Shown: positions 7,855 through 15,828, counted from the first letter of the stretch. The stretch: DNA of 64,000 nucleotides from Oscillospiraceae bacterium (GCA_015068065.1 SVLE01000002.1:19172-83171), one strand, 5' to 3'. Made by a program: numbers and translations. The notes: generated by a model not told the origin, from the sequence alone.

Positions 7855-7889
7855 AAAAAAGGAGAACGGCATTGCCGTTCTCCTTTTTT
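7855..7889. terminator. bidirectional terminator between abrB-like gene and the M23 hydrolase gene
   Basis: AAAAAAGGAGAACGGC and GCCGTTCTCCTTTTTT form a 16-bp stem with a three-base loop, with T6 on both strands, between two converging genes. Confidence 0.95.
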
Positions 7890-7893
7890 ATTC

Positions 7894-9126
7894 TTAAAGC
7901 TTCTTCCCCTTGTAGGTCAGCCCGCTGTAGCGGGTGACCGGGTCAATGCGCACGTTCTTCTCTCGAATCTCATAGTGCAGGTGATTACCGGTAGAACGAC
8001 CTGTGGTGCCCACATAGCCCAGCACCTGTCCCTGCTTGACTACATCTCCCGCCTTGACCGCCCGGGAGTTCATATGGGCGTAGAGGGTGGTGTTTCCGTT
8101 GCCGTGATCCACCACCACGTAGTTGCCGTAGCCGCCCTTGTTATAGGCAGAGGTCAGCACCACGCCGCTCTTTGCTGACAGGATCTTGACCCCTTTGGGG
8201 GCGGGTACGTCGATGCCGGAGTGGGTGGCAGGCTTGCCGGTAAAGGGATCCTTACGTCCGGCAAACAAAGAGGATAGATTGGTGTAATCAGGCAAAGGCC
8301 ACTTGTAGCCCGACTCACTGGTGATCTTTTTCCCCTGAGCTTCCAGCTGAGCCGCCAATTCCCTCTGCTTGCGGGCAATTTCCTCGTCCATCTTCTTGGC
8401 CAGAGCTTCCAGTTCCTTCACCGAATGCTCCACTTGCTTTTTTTCCTTGTTGATCTGGGCGATAAGCTTGTCCACTTCCGCTTCCCGGCTCTCCAGCTCC
8501 TTGCGCGCGGCCACCTGCTTATCCTTAGCTGTCTGCTGCTCAACACGGGCCTGTTCCAGCTGCGTTTTGTCCTCCTGCAGCTGCCGGCGGGTGGTAGCCA
8601 AACTGTCCATCACGGCGTTGTCATACTCCATGATCTCGTCCACCATGATCAGCCGGTCCAGCAGGTCGGAAAAGCTGGCCGCGTTGAAGAGGATAGCCCA
8701 ATAGTTGACGTCGCCCTCCTCCTCCATATAGCGCACCCGCTGGCAGAACAGCTCGTACAGCTTTGCCTCCTCCTGCTCGGTCTCGGCGATACCGGACTGG
8801 GCCTGTGCGATCAGTTCGTCATATTTTCCAATTTGTTGATTGATGTTGCCGATCTCGGACTGGATCACATCCACCTGCTGCTCCAACAGTTCTTTCTGAT
8901 CCATGGCCTTATTCTTGTCAGCGGCGATGGCCTTGAGTTGCTTTTGCAGCTCGGCCTTCTGCCTGTCCAGATCGCCGGCGTCCGCCTTCAGGCTGTCGAT
9001 CTCCGCCTGTGTGACTGCCATCACATCCGGCGAAATGACCATTGGCAGCGGCATCAGCATGGCCAGCGCCAACAGCACGCTCAGTATCCGTCCAAGCAAT
9101 GCCGTACATCCGTTTCTTTTACCCAT
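7894..9126 (-). CDS. coiled-coil M23 peptidase, EnvC/PcsB/CwlO-type murein hydrolase or activator
   Basis: The 410-residue protein has an N-terminal signal anchor (ILSVLLALAMLMPLPMV), a long coiled coil (about residues 40-260, rich in Lys, Glu and Gln) and a C-terminal LytM/M23 domain. Zinc-site motifs are present: HSGIDVPAPKG, YAHMN and HLHYEIR, so the domain looks catalytically intact. The ATG at 9126 follows AAGGGGG; the upstream GTG has no good site. It is the last gene of ftsE-ftsX-small protein-hydrolase. In several bacteria FtsEX gates exactly such coiled-coil hydrolases at the septum or side wall, so it is most likely the FtsEX partner. Confidence 0.92.
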   Translation of the reverse strand: MGKRNGCTALLGRILSVLLALAMLMPLPMVISPDVMAVTQAEIDSLKADAGDLDRQKAELQKQLKAIAADKNKAMDQKELLEQQVDVIQSEIGNINQQIGKYDELIAQAQSGIAETEQEEAKLYELFCQRVRYMEEEGDVNYWAILFNAASFSDLLDRLIMVDEIMEYDNAVMDSLATTRRQLQEDKTQLEQARVEQQTAKDKQVAARKELESREAEVDKLIAQINKEKKQVEHSVKELEALAKKMDEEIARKQRELAAQLEAQGKKITSESGYKWPLPDYTNLSSLFAGRKDPFTGKPATHSGIDVPAPKGVKILSAKSGVVLTSAYNKGGYGNYVVVDHGNGNTTLYAHMNSRAVKAGDVVKQGQVLGYVGTTGRSTGNHLHYEIREKNVRIDPVTRYSGLTYKGKKL

Positions 9127-9136
9127 GGGCGCCCCC

Positions 9137-9244
9137 TTACAGCACACTCAGAGCCTGGAGAACGATGGGTAGCACCATCAGCAGTGCCAGCAGCCCGGCC
9201 ATAACGGCCATAAAGATTTTCTGTCTCTTCTGTCTCTTGCTCAT
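9137..9244 (-). CDS. 35-residue single-pass membrane protein between ftsX and the hydrolase gene
   Basis: This ORF is too short for the track. It reads MSKRQKRQKIFMAVMAGLLA and then LLMVLPIVLQALSVL before TAA: a strongly basic N-terminus followed by one hydrophobic helix of about 22 residues. AGGTGA stands before the ATG at 9244, and the next gene's ribosome site overlaps its stop codon. By the positive-inside rule the basic end should face the cytoplasm. Its place between ftsX and the hydrolase suggests a small accessory of the FtsEX complex, but no function is known to me and I rely on coding features and context only. Confidence 0.75.
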   Translation of the reverse strand: MSKRQKRQKIFMAVMAGLLALLMVLPIVLQALSVL

Positions 9245-9263
9245 GTTCAGTCACCTCGTTCTA

Positions 9264-10154
9264 TCAAACCTGCAGGAATTTGCGAATTGCCATCAAAGAG
9301 CCGCCTACGCCGATCACAAAGCCGGAAGCAGCAAAGATGGCCAGGATCCGTTTGGCCATGTTGGCATAGGGAATGATAACTACAAGGCTCATCCCGTTTG
9401 CCTCGATCACAAAATTACACACCAGCTGATAAATACCCCACTGGAAGAAGAATGCCAACACCGCGCCTGTCATGCCCAGAATTAGACCTTCGAACACGAA
9501 GGGCCAGCGCACAAAGGCATTGGTTGCACCGCACATCTTCATAATGGCAATTTCCTCCCGGCGGTGGAAGGTGGCCAGCTTGATGGTGTTGGAGATGATA
9601 AACAGAGAGATGATCATCAGGATCCCGATCAACACCACTGCCACGCCGGTGGCAATATTACGCAGCAACACAAAGCCTTGAGCCACCTTCAGCATCACGC
9701 TGATTTTGGCGATCCCGGCCACTTTTTCCACCAAATCCACCGTCTTGGACATGTCCTCAATGTCCTCCACATGGATACGGTAACGGTCACGCAGCACACT
9801 GGCCGGCAGATTGGACAGCAGTTCGTTCTCCTCACGGCCCTGCAAAAAGTCCTCCAGCGCCTGCTCCCGGGTAACAAAGGTAGCCGAGGCCACATTGTCC
9901 AATGCAGCAAGCTGCCCCTCCAGTTCCCGTGCCTGTTCCTGCGTGTAGCTTTCATCCACATAAGCAAGAAACTCGTTTTCTTTTTCCAGTTCGCCCAGCA
10001 TGTGCTCCAGATTGACCGCCAGCAAAGTAAACGTTCCCATGATAAGCAGGCAGGCCACGATCATGCACACGGCGGCAAAGGACATAAAGCCGTGGCTGAA
10101 CACATTGTGGAAGCCTTCGGTGATATAATATCCGGAATTAAGTCGTCTGGCCAT
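9264..10154 (-). CDS. ftsX: cell division protein FtsX (permease subunit)
   Basis: The 296-residue membrane protein has the FtsX layout: a first transmembrane helix (MSFAAVCMIVACLLIMGTFTL), an extracellular loop of about 130 residues carrying YTQEQARELEGQL, and three C-terminal helices including GVAVVLIGILMIISLFIISNTIKLATFHRREEIAIMK, the signature of the family. The ATG lies inside the end of ftsE (17-base overlap), so translation is coupled. With FtsE it forms an ABC-like complex that transmits ATP hydrolysis to an extracellular murein hydrolase, here probably the M23 protein downstream. Confidence 0.95.
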   Translation of the reverse strand: MARRLNSGYYITEGFHNVFSHGFMSFAAVCMIVACLLIMGTFTLLAVNLEHMLGELEKENEFLAYVDESYTQEQARELEGQLAALDNVASATFVTREQALEDFLQGREENELLSNLPASVLRDRYRIHVEDIEDMSKTVDLVEKVAGIAKISVMLKVAQGFVLLRNIATGVAVVLIGILMIISLFIISNTIKLATFHRREEIAIMKMCGATNAFVRWPFVFEGLILGMTGAVLAFFFQWGIYQLVCNFVIEANGMSLVVIIPYANMAKRILAIFAASGFVIGVGGSLMAIRKFLQV

Positions 10155-10827
10155 TGTAATACCCGCCTGTCTCGTCGCTGATAATGCGTCCGTTCTCTAT
10201 GGCCACAACCCGCTTGGCAAAGCGGTTGACCAGTGCTTTTTCATGGGTGACCACAAGCACAGTGGTCCCCAGTCCGTTGATCCGTTCCAGCAGAGTCATG
10301 ATTTCCAAAGAGCGCTGGGGATCAAGATTTCCCGTAGGCTCGTCGGCAATAATCATACTGGGGTTGTTCACCAGCGCTCGGGCAATGGCCACACGCTGCT
10401 GCTCACCGCCGGACAGTTCTGACGGATAGTGATCCGCCTTTTTCTCCAGCCCCACCAATTCCAGCACGTAGGGGATGCGTCGGCGGATCTCCCGGTTGGA
10501 GGCCCCCACCGCCCGCATGACAAAGGCCAGATTCTCCCACACCGTCTTCTTGTCGATCAGCCGGAAATCCTGAAAAATGATTCCCAGCGTCCGGCGCATA
10601 TAAGGCACCTGACCGGGCCGAATGTTGTTCAGGTTGTACCCGTTTACCATAAGGCGGCCTTCGGTGGGTGCGATCTCCGCAGTGATCAGCTTGATGATGG
10701 TGGACTTTCCGGAGCCGGAGGCCCCCACCAAAAAGACAAACTCACCGTCATCAATGCGCATATCCACACCCTTCAGCGCTTTGGTGCCGTTGTCATATTC
10801 CTTTTCAATGTCAATCAGCCGAATCAT
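10138..10827 (-). CDS. ftsE: cell division ATP-binding protein FtsE
   Basis: This 229-residue ABC ATPase has Walker A GASGSGKST, the Q-loop region FQDFRL, signature LSGGEQQR, Walker B MIIADEPTGNLD and the switch His in VVTHEK. The ATG at 10827 follows GTGAGG with six bases between; the GTG used in the track is less likely. It is the first gene of the FtsEX-hydrolase operon. FtsE dimers sit on the cytoplasmic face of FtsX. Confidence 0.96.
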   Translation of the reverse strand: MIRLIDIEKEYDNGTKALKGVDMRIDDGEFVFLVGASGSGKSTIIKLITAEIAPTEGRLMVNGYNLNNIRPGQVPYMRRTLGIIFQDFRLIDKKTVWENLAFVMRAVGASNREIRRRIPYVLELVGLEKKADHYPSELSGGEQQRVAIARALVNNPSMIIADEPTGNLDPQRSLEIMTLLERINGLGTTVLVVTHEKALVNRFAKRVVAIENGRIISDETGGYYNGQTT

Positions 10828-10903
10828 GTGTTTCCTCACTTAATCCTTGTATTTTACACAGGCCCGAAGCAAACCGGCCTGTACGCATTCCTTTTTTCAG
10901 TTT

Positions 10904-10933
10904 AGCATATTTCCTATGTTATGTAAATGACAA
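10904..10933 (-). promoter_or_regulatory. candidate promoter of the ftsE operon
   Basis: On the minus strand TTGTCA and TATGCT are spaced by 18 bases, about 80 bases upstream of the ftsE ATG. The match is moderate. Confidence 0.5.
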
Positions 10934-10990
10934 CTTTGGTGAAAACGCCCTGTTTTCCCCCATGGTCCGCCAACACCGCGCCCGTTTATT

Positions 10991-11027
10991 TGTAATTATT
11001 TTGTAACTTTTGTAATTTTATTGTAAC
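10991..11027 (+). promoter_or_regulatory. two tandem WalR(YycF)-type boxes upstream of the ftsE operon
   Basis: The + strand reads TGTAAT-N5-TGTAAC, three bases, then TGTAAT-N5-TGTAAC. Each pair fits the published WalR box TGTWAH-N5-TGTWAH exactly. The pairs lie about 60-95 bases upstream of the proposed -35 of ftsE. The WalRK system controls murein hydrolase genes, including FtsEX partner hydrolases in Bacillus and Streptococcus, which fits this operon. WalRK genes are not in the window, so the regulator is inferred. Confidence 0.6.
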
Positions 11028-11093
11028 TCTCCTTTTCCTCTTTTTCAACCCCTTTTACACAAAAAACTGCCGCCCGCCAGATTCCCGCAAAAC

Positions 11094-11134
11094 GACAAAG
11101 CCGACCTGTGCTCCTGCCACAGATCGGCTTTGTC
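11094..11134 (-). terminator. terminator of the methyltransferase gene
   Basis: GACAAAGCCGA and TCGGCTTTGTC form an 11-bp stem extended by CTGTG/CACAG with a small bulge; on the minus strand it is followed by GTTTTGC. Confidence 0.75.
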
Positions 11135-11149
11135 ATACACTGAAGTATG

Positions 11150-11905
11150 TCATTTTTTCGCAATTACAATTGGCTGGTAAAAACCTGTTTCTTCCGGAAA
11201 CTTCCACACTACTTCGCTGCAACCGTTGGCAATAAGCATGTTCGTCAGTTCTTCCCTGCGCGTTGCCCTGTACTCACATTCAAACTTACTAATTTGCAGC
11301 ACTTCTTCATCGTCAATGATATACTGGACCAGTTTGTAGTGATCCCCCTCCCAGTTCCACGTCTGGAACGATACTCGCTGTCCCTTATCTGTCTTATGGA
11401 TGTAGGGGGGAGAATATGGCGGCTTGTTCGCAAGCAGAGCGTCATAATCCCTGATGCTGGCAATAAATATGCCGCCTGTCACCACGCGGCTTGTAATGCT
11501 TTTAACCGCCGCTTCCAGATTGTCCTTTGACAGCATGTGTGGCAGAGCATTATCCATAGCGATTACAATGTCAAACTGCTCGGAAAAGGTTTCGGACAGT
11601 GTTCGAAAATCCGCATGTTCAAACCGAATCGTTACAGCACTCTCTTCAGCTCGTTCTTTTGCCTGTGCAAGCTCCCCGTCGCTAACATCCGAAGCAGTTA
11701 CATGATACCCAAGCAACGCAAGCCCAATAGCCTGCGTTCCGATGCCGCAAGCGCAATCAAGGATTCGGGCGGTATCGCCAAAGCCGTGATCCCGAAAAAG
11801 TCTGTCCAAAATAACAGCCTGCTCCCGTGTTGTGGATTTCCAATCAAGAAAAAGCTTGTCGTATTGGCACGCCAACTTATCATAAAAAGCCTGTATGATA
11901 TCCAT
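11150..11905 (-). CDS. class I SAM-dependent methyltransferase, substrate unknown
   Basis: The 251-residue protein carries the Rossmann motifs of class I methyltransferases: motif I ILDCACGIGTQAIGLALLG near residue 50, the acidic loop ASDVSDGELAQAKERA, and FDIVIAMDNALPHML as motif IV. Such soluble enzymes act on small molecules, proteins or RNA, and the target cannot be deduced. The ATG at 11905 follows GGGAGG, eight bases away; the longer ORF runs into the next terminator. Base composition is visibly more AT-rich than all neighbours, and it has its own terminator, so it may have been acquired horizontally. Confidence 0.85.
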   Translation of the reverse strand: MDIIQAFYDKLACQYDKLFLDWKSTTREQAVILDRLFRDHGFGDTARILDCACGIGTQAIGLALLGYHVTASDVSDGELAQAKERAEESAVTIRFEHADFRTLSETFSEQFDIVIAMDNALPHMLSKDNLEAAVKSITSRVVTGGIFIASIRDYDALLANKPPYSPPYIHKTDKGQRVSFQTWNWEGDHYKLVQYIIDDEEVLQISKFECEYRATRREELTNMLIANGCSEVVWKFPEETGFYQPIVIAKK

Positions 11906-11940
11906 CGTGACATCCTCCCTCAACCACAGCATTATTTGGC

Positions 11941-11974
11941 AAAACAGGCGCAGCAGATCGGTCTGCTGCGCCTG
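11941..11974 (-). terminator. terminator of the CdaR/PucR-type regulator gene
   Basis: CAGGCGCAGCAGA and TCTGCTGCGCCTG form a 13-bp stem with a four-base loop, followed on the minus strand by TTTT. Confidence 0.88.
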
Positions 11975-11993
11975 CAAAGAATTCTAATTACGT

Positions 11994-13085
11994 TCAGGAC
12001 TCGATTCCCCGGGAGATGAGGTACTTTTTGACCATGAGGGCCACTTTAAACGTGATGGCGTCATCAAACTCTCTCAAATCAAGGCCGGTGAGCTTCTTGA
12101 TCTTCTCCAGTCGGTAAACCAGCGTATTCCGGTGAACAAACAGCTTTCGGGCCGTTTCGGACACGTTGAGGTTGTTCTCGAAGAATTTATTGATGGTGAG
12201 CAGAGTCTCCTGATCCAGCGCATCAATGGGGTTCTTCTTGAACACTTCCTGCAGGAACATCTGGCAAAGAGTGGTGGGCAGCTGATAGATCAGGCGGCCG
12301 ATACCCAGATTTTCATAGTTGATGATGAGTTTTTCCGTGTCAAACACCTTTCCCACATCGATGGCCACACCGGCCTCCTTATAGGCACGGGCCAGATCAC
12401 GGATGTGGTTGACCACAGTGCCGATACCAATGACCACCTTGATATTCAGTTCCTGTGCCACGGCGTCGGCAATCTGCTTTGCGATCTTATGCAGATCTCT
12501 GCTGTCCGCTCCCTCGGGCATCTGCTTGATCAGTGCCACGTCCGTCTCACTGATAGACAGAACAAAGTCCGTCTGCTTATCAGGAAACAGGTTTTGAATC
12601 ACGTCAATGATTGCAATATCAGCGGGGTCCAGCTGGCGTACCAGAAATGCGGCACGGGGTGCCTCAGAAACGAAGTGCAGTTCCTTGGCTCGGGTATAAA
12701 TATCCCCCAGCAGGATGTTATCGGAAATAATATTCTTGACAAAGGTAGCTTTGTCGTGCTTTTCCTCGTAATAGGACTTTGCACCGTTAAAGGCCACAGC
12801 AGCCATAGCACACAGGGATGCAGCCTGCTCGTCATCGCCCTGGACAAACGCAGCATAATCAAACTGCGCACCCAAACCGGCCAGTGGTTTGAAGCACTTT
12901 CCATCATAATGGGCCGCACCCGCTCCGGCGAGATTTACTGCATTGACCGCACCGGACCACTGTTCGCCCATCCAGGCCAGTTCACTGCAGGCAACAACAT
13001 TGCCCTCCGCATCGATCACGCCCACGGCACGGTCTATGTTCTCTTTCATCTGAAGTACCAGTCCCTGAAAAATCCGGTTGGCCAC
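11994..13085 (-). CDS. PucR/CdaR-family transcriptional regulator
   Basis: The 363-residue protein ends with the PucR-type helix-turn-helix (about residues 300-360): TINKFFENNLNVSETARKLFVHRNTLVYRLEKIKKLTGLDLR split over the domain. The middle contains a GGDEF-like degenerate segment (VVIGIGTVVNHIRDLARAYKEA) common in CdaR proteins, and the N-terminus resembles a small sensory domain. Start is GTG at 13085 behind AGGAGGGG. Members respond to sugar diacids, purines or amino acids; the ligand here is unknown and no adjacent catabolic operon gives a hint. Confidence 0.85.
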   Translation of the reverse strand: MANRIFQGLVLQMKENIDRAVGVIDAEGNVVACSELAWMGEQWSGAVNAVNLAGAGAAHYDGKCFKPLAGLGAQFDYAAFVQGDDEQAASLCAMAAVAFNGAKSYYEEKHDKATFVKNIISDNILLGDIYTRAKELHFVSEAPRAAFLVRQLDPADIAIIDVIQNLFPDKQTDFVLSISETDVALIKQMPEGADSRDLHKIAKQIADAVAQELNIKVVIGIGTVVNHIRDLARAYKEAGVAIDVGKVFDTEKLIINYENLGIGRLIYQLPTTLCQMFLQEVFKKNPIDALDQETLLTINKFFENNLNVSETARKLFVHRNTLVYRLEKIKKLTGLDLREFDDAITFKVALMVKKYLISRGIES

Positions 13086-13121
13086 AATGATCCCCTCCTG
13101 TTTTTTGTCGCTGTAAGACTT

Positions 13122-13151
13122 ATTATAAGCGGACGCCTAGTCTTTTTGCAA
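13122..13151 (-). promoter_or_regulatory. promoter of the PucR/CdaR-type regulator gene
   Basis: On the minus strand TTGCAA and TATAAT are separated by 18 bases, about 37 bases before the GTG start. Confidence 0.75.
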
Positions 13152-13190
13152 GAGTTTTTTTCGTTTTTTTGTGGAAAATGCCGAAACACC

Positions 13191-13910
13191 TCATTTGCCA
13201 TCCAATTCTGCCCGACCCAGCGCCTCCAACTCTCCCGCAGTCAGTTGCCGCCACTGGCCGGGAGCCAGTGCCTCGTCCAGCTTCAGCGGTCCCATGGACA
13301 GCCGCTTCAGATATTCCACCGGCTTACCCCGAAAGGCCAGCATTCGCTTGACCTGATGAAACTTTCCTTCCCGCAGGGTGACAAGGCAGCTACTTCCGTC
13401 TCCCAGCGGCTCCAGACCTGCCGGCATGCATTCCAGCCCGTCATCCAGAACCATGCCCTGTGCAAAGGCACTGACATCCGTCTGCTCCACCCGGCCCGTC
13501 ACCCGAGCCAGATACACCTTGTCCACGTGACTTTTGGGTGCCAACAACCGATGGGCCAGATCTCCATCATTTGTGAGCAGCAGCAGTCCCTCTGTATCCT
13601 TGTCCAGACGCCCCACAGGAAACAGTCCCTGTTTTTGATAGTGCTCCGGCAGCAGGTCCAGCACCGTCTTCTGTCGTTTATCCTCCGTGGCAGACAGTAA
13701 GCCTGCCGGTTTATTCATCATCAGCCAGGTGAATTTTTGGCAGCACACCGCCACTCCGTCTACAAAAATATCATCACTCAGTTCAAACTTTTCTTCCGAC
13801 CGCAGAACCTGTCTGCCTGCGGCAGTCACCCGTCCCTGGCGGACCAATTCCTTTACATCCTTCCGACTCCAGCGCCCTGTGGAAGCCAACAACTTGTCCA
13901 GTCGTTCCAT
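13191..13910 (-). CDS. rsuA: 16S rRNA pseudouridine synthase, RsuA family
   Basis: The 239-residue enzyme has an N-terminal S4 RNA-binding domain (MERLDKLLASTGRWSRKDV and following) and an RsuA/RluB-type catalytic domain with the conserved GRLDKDTEGLLLLTNDGDLAHRLL, whose Asp is the catalytic nucleophile. By family it modifies a uridine of 16S rRNA (position 516 in E. coli). The ATG at 13910 follows GAAAGGGGCGG. It is monocistronic, between the PucR-type regulator and a divergent DUF4830 gene. Confidence 0.9.
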   Translation of the reverse strand: MERLDKLLASTGRWSRKDVKELVRQGRVTAAGRQVLRSEEKFELSDDIFVDGVAVCCQKFTWLMMNKPAGLLSATEDKRQKTVLDLLPEHYQKQGLFPVGRLDKDTEGLLLLTNDGDLAHRLLAPKSHVDKVYLARVTGRVEQTDVSAFAQGMVLDDGLECMPAGLEPLGDGSSCLVTLREGKFHQVKRMLAFRGKPVEYLKRLSMGPLKLDEALAPGQWRQLTAGELEALGRAELDGK

Positions 13911-14011
13911 GTTACCGCCCCTTTCTCTGCATTCTTTTTTAACATTGTAACATATCCGGCGGAAAATGGACATACAAATGAACAGGATCAAACCGGAAGG
14001 AGAAATGCACT

Positions 14012-14491
14012 GTGCTGATCATGGCAACAAAGCTTCCCCGGCGCAAGCTTGCCCTGTGGGCTCTGGCCGCCGCCGCCCTGTGCTGCTGCGCTTTACTCGT
14101 AAATATCGATGCTTTGCGAATGTCCCGGGGAGTGGAAACCGCCGCTGTCAGTCCCAAAGGCATCAAAACCAACGAGGACAGGGTCGCTTATCTGCAAGAA
14201 TATGGATGGCAGGTAAAGGAACAGCCTATTGCCACACAGGAACTGATCATCCCGGACTCTTTTGACGAAAGTTACGCAGAATACCTCACATTACAGGAGC
14301 AACAGGGCTTTGACCTTGAAAAACATACCGGGAAGCGGGTCAAACGCTATACCTATGAGATCACCAACTACCCAACAGGCGAGCAGGGCGTGCAGGTCAA
14401 CCTGCTGATTTATAAAAACACTGTGATTGGCGGCGAGGTACTTTCCGCCCGGCTGGACGGTTTTCTGCACGGCCTGCCCATGCCCGAGTGA
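14012..14491 (+). CDS. membrane-anchored DUF4830-type protein
   Basis: The 159-residue protein has one N-terminal transmembrane helix (ALWALAAAALCCCALLV) followed by an extracytoplasmic domain with RVAYLQEYGWQVKEQP, YLTLQEQQGFDLEKHTGKRVKRYTYEITNYP and VIGGEVLSARLDGFLHG, a pattern I associate with the DUF4830 family of clostridia. Function is unknown. Start is GTG at 14012, nine bases after AAGGAG; the ATG at 14021 is too far from it. It diverges from rsuA and converges on mscS across a perfect terminator. Confidence 0.8.
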   Translation: MLIMATKLPRRKLALWALAAAALCCCALLVNIDALRMSRGVETAAVSPKGIKTNEDRVAYLQEYGWQVKEQPIATQELIIPDSFDESYAEYLTLQEQQGFDLEKHTGKRVKRYTYEITNYPTGEQGVQVNLLIYKNTVIGGEVLSARLDGFLHGLPMPE

Positions 14492-14494
14492 GCA

Positions 14495-14534
14495 GAAAAA
14501 ATCCCGGAGAAGCAGCTGCTTCTCCGGGATTTTT
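14495..14534. terminator. bidirectional terminator between DUF4830 gene and mscS
   Basis: A perfect palindrome of about 40 bases, AAAAAATCCCGGAGAAGCAG and its complement, ends in T6 on both strands. Confidence 0.96.
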
Positions 14535-14539
14535 TACGC

Positions 14540-15364
14540 TTATTTTACCACATGAACATTCAAATGGTCATAGGTCATCTCGATGCCCGCCGCATCAAAG
14601 GCAGGCTTCATAGCATCCATCAAATCAAAATAGATCCCCCAGTAATCCCCGGCAGCGCACCACACGCGCAGGGTATATTCAATGCTGCTGTTGCCGTAGT
14701 TGCTCACCCGCAGGAAAGGTTCAGGCTCACCGTGGATCCGTTTATCACGCTTTACCAGCTTCAGGATGGTATCCTTCACCGTCTGAATGGGCGCATCGTA
14801 GGATGCGGTCACCTTCAATTCCACACGACGGGTCTCCCGCCCGTTATAGTTGACGATGCGGGCGGCAGCGATGTCGCTGTTGGGCACATGGATCACCTTG
14901 TTATCCGGAGTTACCAGGACGGTATAGGCCAGACCAATGTGATGGACCGTTCCGCTGTTGGCTCCCGCCTCCACAAAGTCTCCTGCAGCAAAGGGCTTTG
15001 TGATCAGCAGCTGAATGCCGCCGGCCAGATTGGCCAGCGTGTTCTGCAGTGCCAGAGAGACTGCCAGCCCTGCCACGCTCAGCAGAGCCACAAGGCTGGT
15101 TACGTCCACGCCCAGTGTACTGAGCACAATAAGCACTGCCACGAAATAGATGACCACCCGGAGCATGGAATTGATAAAGCCGCTCAGAGTGCTTTCCAAT
15201 CGGCTCTTTTCCAGCACGCGGGTGATGATACCGCAAATCACCTTCACCGCCACCAGACAAATCAGTATGGTAAACAAAACCTTAATGATCATGGTCACGG
15301 AAATATTCAGAGTAAAGGAACTCAGCACGCCGCCCACGGTGCTGACGGCCTGGTCTGCTGTCAT
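14540..15364 (-). CDS. mscS: MscS-type small-conductance mechanosensitive channel
   Basis: The 274-residue membrane protein has three N-terminal transmembrane segments, a pore helix with GLAVSLALQNTLANLAGGIQLL (typical Gly/Ala-rich TM3), the beta domain signature PFAAGDFVEAGANSGTVHHIGL and the vestibule sequence VIHVPNSDIAAARIVNY. It would release solutes on hypo-osmotic shock. The ATG at 15364 follows AAAGGAG. It is 26 bases after the MntR-like gene, so the two are probably co-transcribed. Confidence 0.93.
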   Translation of the reverse strand: MTADQAVSTVGGVLSSFTLNISVTMIIKVLFTILICLVAVKVICGIITRVLEKSRLESTLSGFINSMLRVVIYFVAVLIVLSTLGVDVTSLVALLSVAGLAVSLALQNTLANLAGGIQLLITKPFAAGDFVEAGANSGTVHHIGLAYTVLVTPDNKVIHVPNSDIAAARIVNYNGRETRRVELKVTASYDAPIQTVKDTILKLVKRDKRIHGEPEPFLRVSNYGNSSIEYTLRVWCAAGDYWGIYFDLMDAMKPAFDAAGIEMTYDHLNVHVVK

Positions 15365-15390
15365 GTTTATTTCTCCTTTTCCATTTTGTA

Positions 15391-15756
15391 TTATTCTTCC
15401 TCCACGTGCCGCTTGATGCACGCAAATGTCTCTGTACTCAGCGCATGCTCCATCCGACAGGCATCATTGGCGGCCACCTCCGGGCTGACCCCAATAGAGG
15501 TAAGCCACCGGGTGAGCAGCTTGTGCCGCTCGTACATGGTCCGTGCCACCCGCTCCCCTTCCTCAGTCAGGGTGATGGCACCGGAGCGCTCCATCTCGAT
15601 GTATCCGTCCGCGCGCAGGATGGACATGGCACGACTGATGGACGGTTTGGAGTAGCCCAGCCGCTGAGCAACATCCACTGAGCGCACTGCGCCCTTTTCC
15701 TGTCGCAGGACCAGAATGGTCTCCAGATAATCTTCTCCGGACTGATGCAGATGCAT
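15391..15756 (-). CDS. MntR/DtxR-family metal-dependent repressor
   Basis: The 121-residue protein has the DtxR winged helix: SGEDYLETILVL, SVDVAQRLGYSKPSISRAMSILRADGYIE and ITLTEEGERVA, then a dimerisation domain with RHKLLTRWLTSIGV and CRMEHALSTET carrying His and Glu ligands. Its short length without an SH3-like domain fits MntR rather than full DtxR. The ATG at 15756 is five bases after GAGGTG. A near-palindrome overlapping its -35 may be an autoregulatory operator. No metal transporter lies beside it; mscS is downstream. Confidence 0.88.
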   Translation of the reverse strand: MHLHQSGEDYLETILVLRQEKGAVRSVDVAQRLGYSKPSISRAMSILRADGYIEMERSGAITLTEEGERVARTMYERHKLLTRWLTSIGVSPEVAANDACRMEHALSTETFACIKRHVEEE

Positions 15757-15788
15757 GAACACACCTCAAAACCTTAAAGAATGGGATT

Positions 15789-15817
15789 ATTATATCATGT
15801 AACGCCGGCCCATGCAA
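15789..15817 (-). promoter_or_regulatory. promoter of the MntR-like gene
   Basis: On the minus strand TTGCAT and TATAAT are spaced by 17 bases, about 32 bases before the ATG at 15756. Confidence 0.82.
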
Positions 15818-15828
15818 GAATTCTTACA
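15813..15828. promoter_or_regulatory. palindrome overlapping the -35 of the MntR-like gene, candidate operator
   Basis: TGCAAGAATTCTTACA is symmetric at 14 of 16 positions around AAGAATTCTT and overlaps the -35 element, as expected for a repressor site. It does not obviously match a known MntR consensus. Confidence 0.4.
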
